A stretch of 49,894 nt of DNA from an uncultured Erythrobacter sp. (GCA_947498065.1 CANMIS010000006.1:1-49894); one strand, 5' to 3'. Shown: positions 1 to 8,848, counted from the stretch's first letter. A program made the numbers and translations. The notes: generated by a model from the letters alone, not told the origin.

Positions 1-81
1 GACAGCGTGAAGATCGAAATGCGCGATAAGGACAATCACTCGATCTTCGGCGCGATCGAGCAGAACGTCGTGGCGGTCTAA
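1..81 (+). CDS. C-terminal end of a fumarylacetoacetate hydrolase (FAH) family protein, partial
   Basis: Frame 1 is open from the left edge and ends in TAA at 79-81, giving 26 residues. The tail reads VKIEMRDKDNHSIFGAIEQ, which resembles the usual ending of FAH-family enzymes (acylpyruvate hydrolase and ureidoglycolate lyase relatives), where a final beta strand carries a V-x-I-E-x-(D/E)-G-x-G/S-I-F-like pattern. Only the last strand is visible, so substrate and metal ligands cannot be judged. It converges with the cupin gene that ends at 138. The family call rests on this short tail alone. Confidence 0.5.
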   Translation, partial: DSVKIEMRDKDNHSIFGAIEQNVVAV

Positions 82-137
82 AGCCGCTTTCCTACTTCAG
101 AGCGCGGCGATAACACCGCCGCTGCTCTTTCAAACCG

Positions 138-506
138 TCAAACTTCGATCGGGGTAAAGGCCGTCGCCTCATCGCCGGTGTTCGGCGTGCCTTCGGCGTC
201 GATGATCACCAACTTGACCTCGCCCTGCCGCGCGCAGGGACGATGTTCGACGCCGCGCGGGACGACAATCATTTCGCCTACTGACAGGTGCTCTGTGCGA
301 TCTCGAAACTCCATTTCAAGCGCTCCCTCAATCACCAGGAACAGCTCATCGGTATCGTCATGCTTGTGCCAGTGAAACTCGCCATCAACCTTTGCAAGGC
401 GCACCTCATTGCCATTGTAACGCGCGACAAGACGCGGCGCCCAATGCTCAGAGAAGCCTGCAAACTTGTGGGCCAAATTGACCTTGCTTGGGGTTTCGCT
501 CGCCAT
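138..506 (-). CDS. Single-domain cupin protein
   Basis: This 122-aa protein is a one-domain cupin. Motif 1 is around residues 42-54 with H45, H47, H49 and E54 (GEFHWHKHDDTDE). Motif 2 is around 77-88 (GEMIVVPRGVEH), with H88 as the last ligand, so a metal site looks intact. Substrate is unknown; small cupins of this kind include isomerases, dioxygenases and sensors. A TTG lies three bases further upstream at 509, but ATG at 506 is preferred because it shares one base with the TGA of the formaldehyde dehydrogenase gene (TGATG). The coupling suggests co-translation with frmA. A role linked to glutathione or C1 metabolism is only inferred from position. Confidence 0.8.
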   Translation of the reverse strand: MASETPSKVNLAHKFAGFSEHWAPRLVARYNGNEVRLAKVDGEFHWHKHDDTDELFLVIEGALEMEFRDRTEHLSVGEMIVVPRGVEHRPCARQGEVKLVIIDAEGTPNTGDEATAFTPIEV

Positions 507-1612
507 CAATACACCACCACGCTGCGGATGCTCTCGCCGGAATGCATCAGGTCAAAACCCTTGTTGATCTCTTCCAGTGACAGGGTGTGAGTGATCATCG
601 GATCAATCGCAATCTTGCCCTGCATGTACCAGTCGACAATCTTGGGAACATCGGTCCGCCCCTTCGCCCCGCCAAAGGCCGTGCCGCGCCAATTGCGCCC
701 GGTCACCAGCTGAAATGGACGCGTGGCGATCTCTTTGCCAGCTTCTGCGACGCCAATGATGATGCTGGTACCCCAACCTTTGTGACAGCACTCAAGCGCT
801 TGCCGCATGACATCCGTGTTGCCCGTGCAATCAAACGAATAGTCCGCGCCGCCGTCCAGCATTTCCACCAGATGGCCAACCACGTCAGAAGTCTCCTTGG
901 GGTTCACGAAATCGGTCATGCCGAACTTCTCGCCCCATTCGCGTTTCGCTGGGTTTAGATCGACGCCGACAATCCGGTCTGCGCCTGCCATCTTTGCGCC
1001 TTGGATCACGTTGAGACCGATGCCGCCAAGGCCGAACACCACGACATTGTCGCCGGGCTTCACCTGAGCCGTATTGGTGACCGCCCCCACACCTGTCGTT
1101 ACGCCGCAGCCGACATAGCAGGCGCTTTCAAACGGCGCATCGGTGCGGATCTTAGCGACGGCGATCTCTGGCAGGACGGTGAAATTCGAGAACGTAGAGC
1201 AGCCCATATAGTGATAGATCGTCTCACCCTTATAGCTGAACCGCGAAGTGCCATCCGGCATCAGGCCCTTGCCCTGCGTCTCGCGGATCGCGCTGCACAG
1301 ATTGGTCTTGCCAGACAGGCACATTTTGCACTGTCTGCATTCCGGCGTGTAGAGCGGGATGACATGATCGCCCGGCACAACCGAAGTCACGCCCGCGCCG
1401 ACTTCTCGCACTATCCCGGCGCCTTCATGGCCCAAGATGCTGGGGAACAGGCCTTCGCTATCCAGCCCATCCAGCGTGTAAGCATCGGTGTGGCAAATCC
1501 CGGTCGCCATAATCTCGACCAGAACCTCGCCCGCCTTCGGCCCTTCCAGATCCAGCTCGACAATCTCAAGCGGCCTTTTGGCTTCAAATGCAACAGCGGC
1601 TCTGGTTTTCAT
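506..1612 (-). CDS. frmA: S-(hydroxymethyl)glutathione dehydrogenase / class III alcohol dehydrogenase
   Basis: A 368-aa zinc-dependent medium-chain dehydrogenase that oxidises the formaldehyde-glutathione adduct to S-formylglutathione with NAD in the cytoplasm. Catalytic zinc ligands are C40, H62 and C169 ([23 protein letters not shown]). Structural zinc cysteines are C92, C95, C98 and C106. The nucleotide-binding GLGGIG is at 194-199. Length and the [11 protein letters not shown] stretch are typical of class III enzymes rather than general alcohol dehydrogenases. It is first in a two-gene unit with the overlapping cupin gene. No S-formylglutathione hydrolase or glutathione-formaldehyde-activating enzyme lies beside it in this window. 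The start at 1612 is preceded by a purine-rich GAGAGAGACG. Confidence 0.95.
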   Translation of the reverse strand: MKTRAAVAFEAKRPLEIVELDLEGPKAGEVLVEIMATGICHTDAYTLDGLDSEGLFPSILGHEGAGIVREVGAGVTSVVPGDHVIPLYTPECRQCKMCLSGKTNLCSAIRETQGKGLMPDGTSRFSYKGETIYHYMGCSTFSNFTVLPEIAVAKIRTDAPFESACYVGCGVTTGVGAVTNTAQVKPGDNVVVFGLGGIGLNVIQGAKMAGADRIVGVDLNPAKREWGEKFGMTDFVNPKETSDVVGHLVEMLDGGADYSFDCTGNTDVMRQALECCHKGWGTSIIIGVAEAGKEIATRPFQLVTGRNWRGTAFGGAKGRTDVPKIVDWYMQGKIAIDPMITHTLSLEEINKGFDLMHSGESIRSVVVY

Positions 1613-1680
1613 GGTGCGTCTCTCTCATTCAAATCAAGAGAAACGCAACACCAGCGAAGGGCCCGCGTCAAGCGCGCAGA

Positions 1681-2346
1681 TCAGTCAGCGCGCTTGTTGT
1701 CGATCACGGTCACAAAGTCGTGGTTGACGTCGCGGTGCTCCGCCTCGTCCGCGCGAACGGCGATAATCACATCGCGCAGCCGCGCGTCCTGCGGCAATTG
1801 CCAATAGTCGATGGCAATCTGAGGCGCCGGTACATTCTCATGCCGCCCAGCATCCACCTCGGCGAGGTACTGAGTGTAGCTGAAGACCGCTTCTTCCTCG
1901 AAATAGGCCACCACCCGGTGCGCGGTACGCGGCGCAAACAGGTAGAGCCAGAAGTAGAAATTGTAGAAGATCAGCTGGGTTATCATGATCAGCATACGCT
2001 CAAAGCGGTTGGGATCAGCGATCTTGATAAAGGTCATCAGATGCATCCGCTCATTCTCTGCCTCTTCGAGCAAAGTGCGGATCCAGCCTTCATCATCGCG
2101 GATATAGCGCAGCGCCTTGAGGTGCTGCCACAGGCCGCCGACCATTCCGGGCACGGCTGCCACCGTCTCCAGCACAACGGCGCGGTGGCCATAGCGGGTG
2201 GCGAAGAACTTATCGGCAAAGAAACGCAGCATTTTGACAAAGGCAAAGGCCACCTTGTCGCTGGTGGTTACCGGCGCGACATGGATATCCAGCTCTGCGT
2301 CAAGGTTCACTTGGCGAACCAGCGGTGCGGTGTTCAGGTGTTTCAT
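1681..2346 (-). CDS. aox: Alternative oxidase (cyanide-insensitive ubiquinol oxidase)
   Basis: A 221-aa diiron carboxylate protein that oxidises ubiquinol and reduces oxygen to water without pumping protons, as a monotopic protein on the inner membrane. All four iron-ligand motifs are visible: LET with E60, NERMH with E99 and H102, YFEEEA around E150-E152, and DEAEH around E201 and H204. The hydrophobic stretch between residues 118 and 138 fits the membrane-embedded helices. The plant regulatory cysteine N-terminus is absent, as expected for bacteria. A GGAAG ribosome site precedes the ATG at 2346. It is divergent from the gene at 2590 across a 243-bp spacer and is followed 68 bp later by frmA in the same direction. 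Confidence 0.93.
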   Translation of the reverse strand: MKHLNTAPLVRQVNLDAELDIHVAPVTTSDKVAFAFVKMLRFFADKFFATRYGHRAVVLETVAAVPGMVGGLWQHLKALRYIRDDEGWIRTLLEEAENERMHLMTFIKIADPNRFERMLIMITQLIFYNFYFWLYLFAPRTAHRVVAYFEEEAVFSYTQYLAEVDAGRHENVPAPQIAIDYWQLPQDARLRDVIIAVRADEAEHRDVNHDFVTVIDNKRAD

Positions 2347-2493
2347 TTGCCACTTCCGTAGAGCCGCTTGGCAACCGAGAAGCTGAGTCTCCTCCGCGCG
2401 CCGCGACCATGTTCAGACATGCTTCGTTTTCCCAACGCCTAAATGCCCGTTCAGATCCGCAATAAACATCGGATTCGCGGCAGCATATGTTCA

Positions 2494-2506
2494 GTTTTTT
2501 GCAACT
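2494..2506 (+). promoter_or_regulatory. Shared T-tract element GTTTTTTGCAACT, copy 1
   Basis: The 13-mer GTTTTTTGCAACT begins about 95 bases before the ATG of the carboxymuconolactone-decarboxylase-like gene. The same 13-mer occurs at 8096-8108 upstream of the exported-protein gene at 8185, and the 10-mer GTTTTTTGCA recurs at 28560-28569 in the flagellar divergent spacer. All copies are intergenic and on the plus strand. It could be a factor-binding or UP-like element; no factor is identified. Confidence 0.25.
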
Positions 2507-2589
2507 CACCACTCCATGCGCGCCGCTCGCTTGAGCAAATTCTTATCCTGTCTAGAACAAGAGCGGTGCCATAAGGAGACCATCCGGCA

Positions 2590-3234
2590 ATGCCCCGTCT
2601 GAAACAAGCTGGCCGTGAGGCTGAAAACCCCTTCGCCAATCAGATCTTCAACCTGCTGTTCGGTGACCGCGATCCCATGGAGCAGCCGGGAACGGCAACC
2701 GGCACGCCGGGCAATTGGTGGACGGTGTTCAACATTGTGCCCGATGCGTTCAAACACACGACCGAGGGCTTTCAGTTCTACCGCTCCCCAGAGCGCAAGA
2801 TCGACCCCAAGCTGCGCGAGCTGGGCCAGACACGTGCTGGCTTTGTGGTCGGCTCACAGTTTGTCTTCTCTCAGCATTGCAAGGCTTCGCGCGATGCCGG
2901 CCTGACAGAACAGCAGATTGAGGCGATCCCAGCTTGGTCTGTCGCCGATTGCTTCAGTCCGGTGGAGCGCGCGGTGCTCGCATACACAGATGCCCTCGTG
3001 CTGCAGCATGGCCGCGTGCCCGATGGCGTGTTCGCAAGTCTCAAAGATCATTTAAGTGACGAGGAAATCCTCGAGCTGACCTACATCACCTGCACCTATA
3101 TGATGCACGCCGTGATGAGCCGCGCGCTGCGGCTGGAATATGACGATGTGGAGGAGCGCGTGGTCGAGGTGCCCGCGCCCGATGGCAATTCCGCGGACGT
3201 CATGGCAATGGTCGACAAACCGGAGGACGATTGA
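2590..3234 (+). CDS. Carboxymuconolactone decarboxylase / AhpD-like family protein
   Basis: A 214-aa helical protein with the CMD/AhpD fold pattern: a central helix around residues 95-115 (FSQHCKASRDAGLT) followed by a helix ending in AVLAYTDALV near 145 and a C-terminal EEILELTYITCTY segment. The AhpD redox pair CxxC is not present; only one cysteine and a histidine (QHCK) lie at the active-site helix. It is therefore closer to the decarboxylase/uncharacterised branch than to a peroxidase reductase. AAGGAG at 2573-2578 supports the ATG at 2590. Its TGA overlaps the ATG of the VOC gene by one base, so the two are probably co-translated and may act on the same aromatic or cyclic substrate; that is inference. 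Confidence 0.75.
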   Translation: MPRLKQAGREAENPFANQIFNLLFGDRDPMEQPGTATGTPGNWWTVFNIVPDAFKHTTEGFQFYRSPERKIDPKLRELGQTRAGFVVGSQFVFSQHCKASRDAGLTEQQIEAIPAWSVADCFSPVERAVLAYTDALVLQHGRVPDGVFASLKDHLSDEEILELTYITCTYMMHAVMSRALRLEYDDVEERVVEVPAPDGNSADVMAMVDKPEDD

Positions 3235-3767
3235 TGCCCTATCACCACCTCGCACTCGCCGCGAAAGACATGCAGGCGACTCACGAGTTTTACGAAGGCG
3301 TGATGGGCTTTGAGCTGGTCAAAGTCGAAGTCGCCCCGATCATGTCGGGCGGCTGGGGCAAACATTTCTTCTATCGGATTGGCGGCGATGACAGCTGCTT
3401 CATCGCGTTTTGGGAGCTGCACGATGGCCCCGGCGCAGAAGACTATATCTTCGACCTCAACAAGGCCGCGAAACTGCCGCCAATGACCAATCACTACGCC
3501 TTTTCAGTGAGTTCCGACGAAGAGCTGACGACGTGGCGCAAGAAGTGGCAGGCGGCGGGCCTCGCGGTGTTTGAGATCGACCACAATTGGTGCAAGTCGA
3601 TCTACACCACCGACCCGAGCGGCAATGCCGTCGAGTTCTGCCTTACTTCAGGTGAGTTCACCGAAGCGGACCGAGCGCGCGCCATCGCCGCGCTCAGCGA
3701 AACCGAGTTCAAACCCTCGCCGCCACCGGCAAAGGTCAAATCCTGGCGGCCTGAACCCGTCAGCTAG
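3234..3767 (+). CDS. Glyoxalase / VOC-superfamily protein
   Basis: A 177-aa protein with paired beta-alpha-beta-beta-beta modules of the vicinal-oxygen-chelate fold. The N-terminus has the typical HHLALAAKDMQATHEFYEGVMGFE pattern with H4/H5 and a following helix, and the second module ends in YTTDPSGNAVEFC near residue 130, where the terminal glutamate is the usual metal ligand. The reaction cannot be told; relatives include glyoxalase I, ring-cleaving dioxygenases and epimerases. The start ATG at 3234 overlaps the upstream stop (TGATG), with GGAGG at 3222-3226 as ribosome site; an in-frame TTG at 3231 is less likely. It converges with alanine dehydrogenase, leaving six bases between the stops. 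Confidence 0.8.
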   Translation: MPYHHLALAAKDMQATHEFYEGVMGFELVKVEVAPIMSGGWGKHFFYRIGGDDSCFIAFWELHDGPGAEDYIFDLNKAAKLPPMTNHYAFSVSSDEELTTWRKKWQAAGLAVFEIDHNWCKSIYTTDPSGNAVEFCLTSGEFTEADRARAIAALSETEFKPSPPPAKVKSWRPEPVS

Positions 3768-3773
3768 GCTGAA

Positions 3774-4856
3774 TCAGAAGCCGAGGCTGTCCGCCACTGC
3801 TTGATTAACGATCTTGCCCTGATGGACATTCAGGCCAGGAGCGAGATGCGGGTCTTCTTCGCACGCGGCCACGCCTTTGTTCGCAAGCGCAAGACCGAAT
3901 GGCAGGGTCGCATTGTTGAGCGCATAGCTTGAGGTGAGCGGCACCGCGCCGGGCATATTAGCGACGCAGTAATGAATGATCCCATCGACTTCATAGGTCG
4001 GGGCCTCATGCGTGGTCGGCTTTGACATTTCAAACGCGCCGCCTTGGTCGATCGCGACATCCACCAGAACCGCACGGTTCTTCATCAGACCCAGCATTTC
4101 GCGCGTGACCAAATGCGGCGCGCTGGCGCCGGGGATCAGCACCGCGCCAACAACGACATCCGCATCGGTGATCGCTTGCTCAATGGTCGAAGAAGTGGAG
4201 TAGCGCGTCGTAGCGCGCCCTTGGAACATATCATCAAGCTGGCGAATGCGAGGCAGCGAGCGGTCGAAAATCTCGACATTCGCGCCCATGCCCACGGCCA
4301 TGCGTGCCGCCTGCGTGCCAACAACGCCGCCGCCCAGCACAACCACTTTCGCTGGCAGAACGCCCGGTACGCCGCCCATCAAGGTGCCGCGCCCGCCATT
4401 GTTCGCGCGCAGAGCCATGCCGGCCGCTTCAATCGAAAGACGGCCAGCCACTTCGCTCATAGGGGCAAGCAATGGCAGCCCGCCATGACGGTCGGTCACA
4501 GTCTCATAGGCAACGGCTGAAACGCCCGCTTCCATCAGGCCGCGCGCTTGATCGGGATCGGGCGCGAGGTGCAGATAAGTGAAGAGGATTTGACCCTCGC
4601 GCAGCTGCACCCATTCGCTCGGCTGCGGTTCTTTGACCTTCACGATCATGTCAGCTTTCGCAAACACTTCAGAGGCATCAGCCGCGATCTGTGCGCCCGC
4701 CGCGCGGTACACATCGTCATCCTTGCTGATGCCAAGACCCGCGCCGGTTTCGACAAGCACTTGGTGGCCAGCGGCAATGTATTCGCGCGCCGCCTCTGGG
4801 GTCAGGCCAACACGATATTCATGGGTTTTGATTTCTTTAGGGACGCCAACAAGCAT
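3774..4856 (-). CDS. ald: Alanine dehydrogenase
   Basis: A 360-aa NAD-dependent enzyme that interconverts L-alanine with pyruvate and ammonia, linking amino-acid use to carbon metabolism. The N-terminal MLVGVPKEIK with R15 (EYRVGL), the VKVKEPQ lysine region near 73-75 and H96 (TYLHLAP) match the pyruvate-binding site. The Rossmann motif is GGGVVG at 175-180, with VDVAIDQGG further on and NMPGAVP near 300. Length is close to the family norm of about 370. The open frame extends to an ATG at 4877, but ATG at 4856 is chosen because the family begins there and AGGAG sits six bases before it. It is divergent from the aldehyde dehydrogenase gene. Confidence 0.95.
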   Translation of the reverse strand: MLVGVPKEIKTHEYRVGLTPEAAREYIAAGHQVLVETGAGLGISKDDDVYRAAGAQIAADASEVFAKADMIVKVKEPQPSEWVQLREGQILFTYLHLAPDPDQARGLMEAGVSAVAYETVTDRHGGLPLLAPMSEVAGRLSIEAAGMALRANNGGRGTLMGGVPGVLPAKVVVLGGGVVGTQAARMAVGMGANVEIFDRSLPRIRQLDDMFQGRATTRYSTSSTIEQAITDADVVVGAVLIPGASAPHLVTREMLGLMKNRAVLVDVAIDQGGAFEMSKPTTHEAPTYEVDGIIHYCVANMPGAVPLTSSYALNNATLPFGLALANKGVAACEEDPHLAPGLNVHQGKIVNQAVADSLGF

Positions 4857-5029
4857 GCCGAACTCCTGGGGGAACATGGGTACATTGGGTTCGACTCGAC
4901 CTTAGGCGACGCGCAACAAAGTTACAATCGAAACAAACATGCTTGCTTTCCTTCGCTGGGTTTGGTGAGACTGCGCCCGCACATCACCGCGCAGCAATTG
5001 GTGCGCGTTTATTAGCCTGGAGAATTGCC

Positions 5030-6478
5030 ATGACCGCCTATCCTCAAATCAAAATGCTGATCGGCGGCGAATGGGTGACGGATGGCGGTGATGGCACAAT
5101 GGCCGTCACCAATCCGGCGACCGAGGCGGTGCTTGGCCAATGTCCAAAGGCCTCGTCGGAGCAGCTCGATGCAGCACTGGCGGCGGCAGACGAAGGCTTC
5201 AAAATCTGGAGCAACACCCCGGGTATCGAGCGCTATAATATCCTGCGCCGCGGCGCAGAAATCCTGCGCGAACGTGCGCCGCAAATCGCCGATATCATTA
5301 CCGCTGAAATGGGCAAACCGCGCGCGCAGGCGCTGCCCGAGGTGGTGGTCTCTGGCGATGTGATCGACTTTCTGGCTGAGGAAGCCAAGCGTCAAGGCGG
5401 CCGTCTGGTGCCGCCGCGCCATCACGGTCTTTTGTCTCAACAAGTGCTTCATATGCCGGTCGGCCCAGCGGTGTTGCTGACCCCGTGGAACTTCCCGGTA
5501 AACCTGGCAGCGCGCAAGCTGGGCGGAGCATTGGCCGCTGGCTGCTCTGTGATCCTTAAGCCTGCTGAAGACACCCCCGCATCTGCGCAAATGCTCGTCG
5601 AGGCACTGGTCGATGGCGGATTGCCTAAAGGCGTCATCAACTTGGTCTATGGCGATCCCGGCCCCGTGTCAGAGAATTTGATCGCCTCCCCAATCACCCG
5701 CAAGATCAGCTTCACTGGCTCAACGGCGGTTGGCAAACATTTGGGCGCGCTCGCCGCGCAGAATATGAAACGCTTTACGCCAGAGCTTGGCGGACATGCA
5801 CCGGTCATCATCAGCGAAGCCGCGGATTTCGAGCGCAGTCTCGCCGCCTGTGTCGCGGGCAAATTCCGCAATGCCGGGCAAGTGTGCGTATCGCCAACGC
5901 GCTTCCTCGTGGCTCGCGGCGTGTACGACAAGTTTGTCAGTGAATTTGCGGCCCGCGCTGCTCAGATCAAAGTTGGCAATGCGGGCGCAGATGAAAGCGT
6001 CGAAATGGGCCCGCTCGCGCACGAACGCCGCGTTCCAGCAATGGCGCATGCGCTCGGCGATCTTGGCGGCGGAAAAGGAGAAATCGTAACTGGGGGCGCA
6101 GCAATTGATGGCAGCGGCTTCTTCTATCAGCCTACAGTGGTGGCAAATCCGAGCATGGACAGCCGGCTGATGACCGAGGAGCCGTTCGGCCCGATCGCTG
6201 GCATTGTGCCCTATGACACGCTTGAAGATGCGGTCGAGACAGCCAACGCGCTTCGCTATGGCTTGGCCGCCTATGCCTTCACCAGCTCTCTAGATGAAAG
6301 CCACTATTTGGGGCAAAATTTGCGCGCGGGAATGGTGGCGATCAACCACTTGGCCGTGTCTTCACCCGAAACCCCATTTGGCGGCGTCGGCGACAGCGGG
6401 TTTGGCTCAGAAAGCGGTGAGGAAGGCTATCTCGGATACACCGAGACGAAGCTCGTCACAGTTGGCAAGGCGGGCTGA
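5030..6478 (+). CDS. NAD(P)-dependent aldehyde dehydrogenase, succinate-semialdehyde-dehydrogenase type
   Basis: A 482-aa class I-type aldehyde dehydrogenase. The general base is E252 in ELGGHAP and the nucleophile C286 in NAGQVCVSP, with normal 34-residue spacing. TPWNFPVN near 145 and FTGSTAVGK near 230 form the cofactor site. EEPFGPIAG and the C-terminal TPFGGVGDSGFG lie at expected places. The sequence resembles the succinate-semialdehyde / alpha-ketoglutarate-semialdehyde group, but the substrate cannot be fixed from sequence alone. The frame is open back to 4943, but ATG 5030 preceded by GGAG at 5019-5022 gives the standard N-terminus (MTAYPQIKMLIGGEW). It is divergent from ald across about 170 bp. 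Confidence 0.92.
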   Translation: MTAYPQIKMLIGGEWVTDGGDGTMAVTNPATEAVLGQCPKASSEQLDAALAAADEGFKIWSNTPGIERYNILRRGAEILRERAPQIADIITAEMGKPRAQALPEVVVSGDVIDFLAEEAKRQGGRLVPPRHHGLLSQQVLHMPVGPAVLLTPWNFPVNLAARKLGGALAAGCSVILKPAEDTPASAQMLVEALVDGGLPKGVINLVYGDPGPVSENLIASPITRKISFTGSTAVGKHLGALAAQNMKRFTPELGGHAPVIISEAADFERSLAACVAGKFRNAGQVCVSPTRFLVARGVYDKFVSEFAARAAQIKVGNAGADESVEMGPLAHERRVPAMAHALGDLGGGKGEIVTGGAAIDGSGFFYQPTVVANPSMDSRLMTEEPFGPIAGIVPYDTLEDAVETANALRYGLAAYAFTSSLDESHYLGQNLRAGMVAINHLAVSSPETPFGGVGDSGFGSESGEEGYLGYTETKLVTVGKAG

Positions 6479-6495
6479 ACTCAGCCGGTTTGGCC

Positions 6496-6660
6496 TCAGT
6501 CGAGAATGGGTACGATGCGCGAAAGAATGCGGCGCATTGGACCGTGGCTTTCCATCGGCTTGATCCGGCCCCAGCGCGCTCGGCGCGAATATTCGTCCTG
6601 AAGTTGAACCGTCCGGCCCATCGCATCTGGGCCACTCGACCTGATCGTCGGTATTTCCAT
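6496..6660 (-). CDS. Possible small protein, 54 aa, unknown
   Basis: A minus-strand frame starts at ATG 6660 and ends at TGA 6496. It is preceded by GGGGAAG eight bases before the start. The product begins MEIPTIRSSG and ends RRILSRIVPILD; it is basic, with no clear membrane segment or signal peptide. A 5-bp hairpin (GAGGC-GATT-GCCTC, 6675-6688) lies just upstream. It fills an otherwise empty 342-bp space between the aldehyde dehydrogenase and the hydroxy-acid oxidase genes. I do not recognise a family; reality as a gene rests on the ribosome site and placement only. Confidence 0.3.
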   Translation of the reverse strand: MEIPTIRSSGPDAMGRTVQLQDEYSRRARWGRIKPMESHGPMRRILSRIVPILD

Positions 6661-6820
6661 TTCTGCTTCCCCAAGAGGCGATTGCCTCGAATCGCTATGT
6701 TTAGCTGTCTAAGGGCTAACACCTAATAATCTGGAAACAGAGTCGTATTTTTCGCATAAATAACTGCGAGAACTGGCTTTCTCAGCCGGTCACGCTGCTT
6801 AAGCTCGGGTAAAAGGCGGC

Positions 6821-7981
6821 CTAAACCCGCTGAGCCCCCGCCGCGCGAACGGCCTCCAATGTTGGGTAACCGTTCACCGCCATCAGCAAATCTGCCTCGG
6901 CTAGGATCGACCTCAGCACAAACTCTGCGCCCTTCGCGCCGCCCAAGGCTAGCCCGTAAGTGTAAGGCCTGCCCACACCCACAGCGGTCGCGCCCAAGGC
7001 CAGAGCCTTCACCACATCTGTGCCGGAACGAATGCCGCTATCGAACAGCACCGGCACCTCGCCAGACGCGTTCACCACGTCTTCGAGCAGATCGATCGTC
7101 GCGATCCCGCCGTTCGCCTGCCGCCCGCCGTGATTGGAACAGTAAACCCCGTCCGCGCCCGTATCGACGGCCCTCTTCGCGTCATCCGGGTGGCAAATGC
7201 CCTTCAGCACAATCGGCAGCTTCGTCACCGATTTCAGCCACTTCATGTCGTCCCAAGTCAACACCTGACCAAAGGTCGCGGCCCAAGTCATGATCGCGGT
7301 CTTGGGATCCTCTTCAGGCGGCTTTTCAAGTAGCGACCGGAACACCGGATCGCAGAAGTAATTATGCAGCACCTTGCCGCGCAATTGCGGGAAGTTAGAG
7401 GCGTTGAGATCACGCGGTCGCCAGCCTGTCACCCAGGTGTCGAGCGTGACCACCAGAGCCTTGTATCCAGCGGCCTCGGCCCGGCCGATCAGGCTCTCGG
7501 CGAGCCCTTTGTGACGCGGCGTGTAAAGCTGGAAAAAGCCTGGCGTGTCGCCGCAGGCATTGTGAACATCCTCCATGCTGTCATTCGCGAGCGTTGAGGC
7601 GCACAGCGGCACGCCTGTCGCAGCCGAGGCCTGCGCAGCGGCGATATCGCCGTGCTTGTCCTGCGTCGCCTCACCGGTCAGCCCAATTGGCGCCATGAAC
7701 AAAGGTGTCGGCAGCTTCATGCCGAACAGATCAATCGAGAGGTCCCGCTCCTGCGCGTCGACCATCATGCGCGGGATCATGCCCCAATGATGAAAGGCGG
7801 ATGAGTTGCTGTCTTGGGTATGCTCATCGCCGCATCCGCCCGCGACATAATTGGTCATCGATGGGCCAAGCGCTTCGTGAGCGCGCTTTTCCAGCGTCGC
7901 GAAATCAACCGGAAACTCAGGCAAAATGCCTTGCAGCCCGGCGTTGTAAATCTCGTTCTGCATCGCGCCGAAATAGCTCAT
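6821..7981 (-). CDS. FMN-dependent alpha-hydroxy-acid oxidising enzyme (lactate 2-monooxygenase-like)
   Basis: A 386-aa TIM-barrel flavoenzyme that oxidises a small alpha-hydroxy acid such as lactate to the keto acid. The catalytic histidine is H284 in SNHGGRQ (282-288) with R287, and FMN-contacting K260 lies in IVLKGICHPDDA. The phosphate-binding end of the barrel reads FDSGIRSGTDVVKALALGA. The N-terminal YVAGGCGDE near 45 is of the lactate monooxygenase/oxidase type; no transmembrane segment like that of membrane-bound LldD is seen. Substrate specificity is not resolved. No neighbouring lactate permease or regulator is present. It is transcribed toward the aldehyde dehydrogenase gene, with a small possible ORF between them. 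Confidence 0.88.
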   Translation of the reverse strand: MSYFGAMQNEIYNAGLQGILPEFPVDFATLEKRAHEALGPSMTNYVAGGCGDEHTQDSNSSAFHHWGMIPRMMVDAQERDLSIDLFGMKLPTPLFMAPIGLTGEATQDKHGDIAAAQASAATGVPLCASTLANDSMEDVHNACGDTPGFFQLYTPRHKGLAESLIGRAEAAGYKALVVTLDTWVTGWRPRDLNASNFPQLRGKVLHNYFCDPVFRSLLEKPPEEDPKTAIMTWAATFGQVLTWDDMKWLKSVTKLPIVLKGICHPDDAKRAVDTGADGVYCSNHGGRQANGGIATIDLLEDVVNASGEVPVLFDSGIRSGTDVVKALALGATAVGVGRPYTYGLALGGAKGAEFVLRSILAEADLLMAVNGYPTLEAVRAAGAQRV

Positions 7982-8095
7982 CGCTCAACCCTCTCCTGGT
8001 CATTTTCCGTTTGACCAAGATTGAGCCGATGCGGGCCAATCGGGCAACCCTTTTGTTGTGAGCGTGCTTCCGAACTCACCACGAGGCAGAATTCG

Positions 8096-8108
8096 GTTTT
8101 TTGCAACT
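8096..8108 (+). promoter_or_regulatory. Shared T-tract element GTTTTTTGCAACT, copy 2
   Basis: Identical to the 13-mer at 2494-2506 and placed about 89 bases before the ATG at 8185, nearly the same distance as copy 1 from its gene. The spacer also serves the divergent hydroxy-acid oxidase gene. Function unknown. Confidence 0.25.
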
Positions 8109-8184
8109 ACCCCAATGTTCTGCCATGATGGGAAAAAATAACGAACCAGATGGTCGCCTCAGTCTTTTGCAAAGGAGATCATCT

Positions 8185-8817
8185 ATGCGTGCAAAATTTC
8201 TACTGACTGTCGGCGCCGCAGCATGCGGCATGCTCTTACTAGCCCCAGCAAACGCTCAACAAAAGAAGCAGCAAACCGCCACAAAAGTGTCCAATCAGGT
8301 GCAAGAACGCCTGCGGGTGCGTCTTCCGGCAAATCCAGTTCAAGCCAAGTTTCAAACCACGCTCGACAAACGCCGCTTCGTCGCCCAGCAGTTGGACCGC
8401 CCTGAGCAACAAATCGGGCTGAGACAGCCTATCAACATGTACCCGGGCGCAGGCGAAATAATCGCTCCGGGCAAAGCGCATGTGACTGTAAACGGGATGG
8501 TATCGATCGATCCATCTGAACGGCTGTTTCGGGTGCAGCGAAATGGTTCGCTATACTTAAAGCTGGTGCCTCATACGAGCGGCCGCAACACGCCTTATCT
8601 TGTAACTGCCGTGTTAAAGGTGAGCCGTCAGACACGAATGTCGACGCGGACGACCACTGGGTCACGACTCGTAGTCGGCGCAGAGAGTTTGCGGCCCGGC
8701 GAACACAGCCTCAACTTCGTCGTTCAGAAGTTCAACGACGAAACTTACCTTCAGCTGTTCGCAGACAATGCTTGGGACCTTGAGCGTGTGGAAATCACAC
8801 CTGTGATCGGCGGTTAG
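8185..8817 (+). CDS. Exported protein of unknown function
   Basis: A 210-aa protein with a clear Sec signal peptide: MRAKF, a hydrophobic core LLTVGAAACGMLLLAPA, and an AxA-like cleavage site before Gln about residue 23. The mature part starts with a Gln/Lys-rich stretch and then a probably beta-rich region (residues 95-205) with no cysteines or recognisable motif. The frame is open upstream to 8101, but ATG 8185 with AAGGAG at 8172-8177, seven bases away, gives the signal peptide at the true N-terminus. It stands alone as a plus-strand gene and converges with the DCC gene. I do not recognise the family. Confidence 0.75.
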   Translation: MRAKFLLTVGAAACGMLLLAPANAQQKKQQTATKVSNQVQERLRVRLPANPVQAKFQTTLDKRRFVAQQLDRPEQQIGLRQPINMYPGAGEIIAPGKAHVTVNGMVSIDPSERLFRVQRNGSLYLKLVPHTSGRNTPYLVTAVLKVSRQTRMSTRTTTGSRLVVGAESLRPGEHSLNFVVQKFNDETYLQLFADNAWDLERVEITPVIGG

Positions 8818-8848
8818 CACAAAGGCGCTTGCTCGGCCAGCCAGCTAC

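Noticed and set aside
1001..1807. 268-aa plus-strand open frame opposite frmA
   Set aside because: It is a GC-driven shadow of frmA, whose protein is unmistakable; it has no family resemblance.
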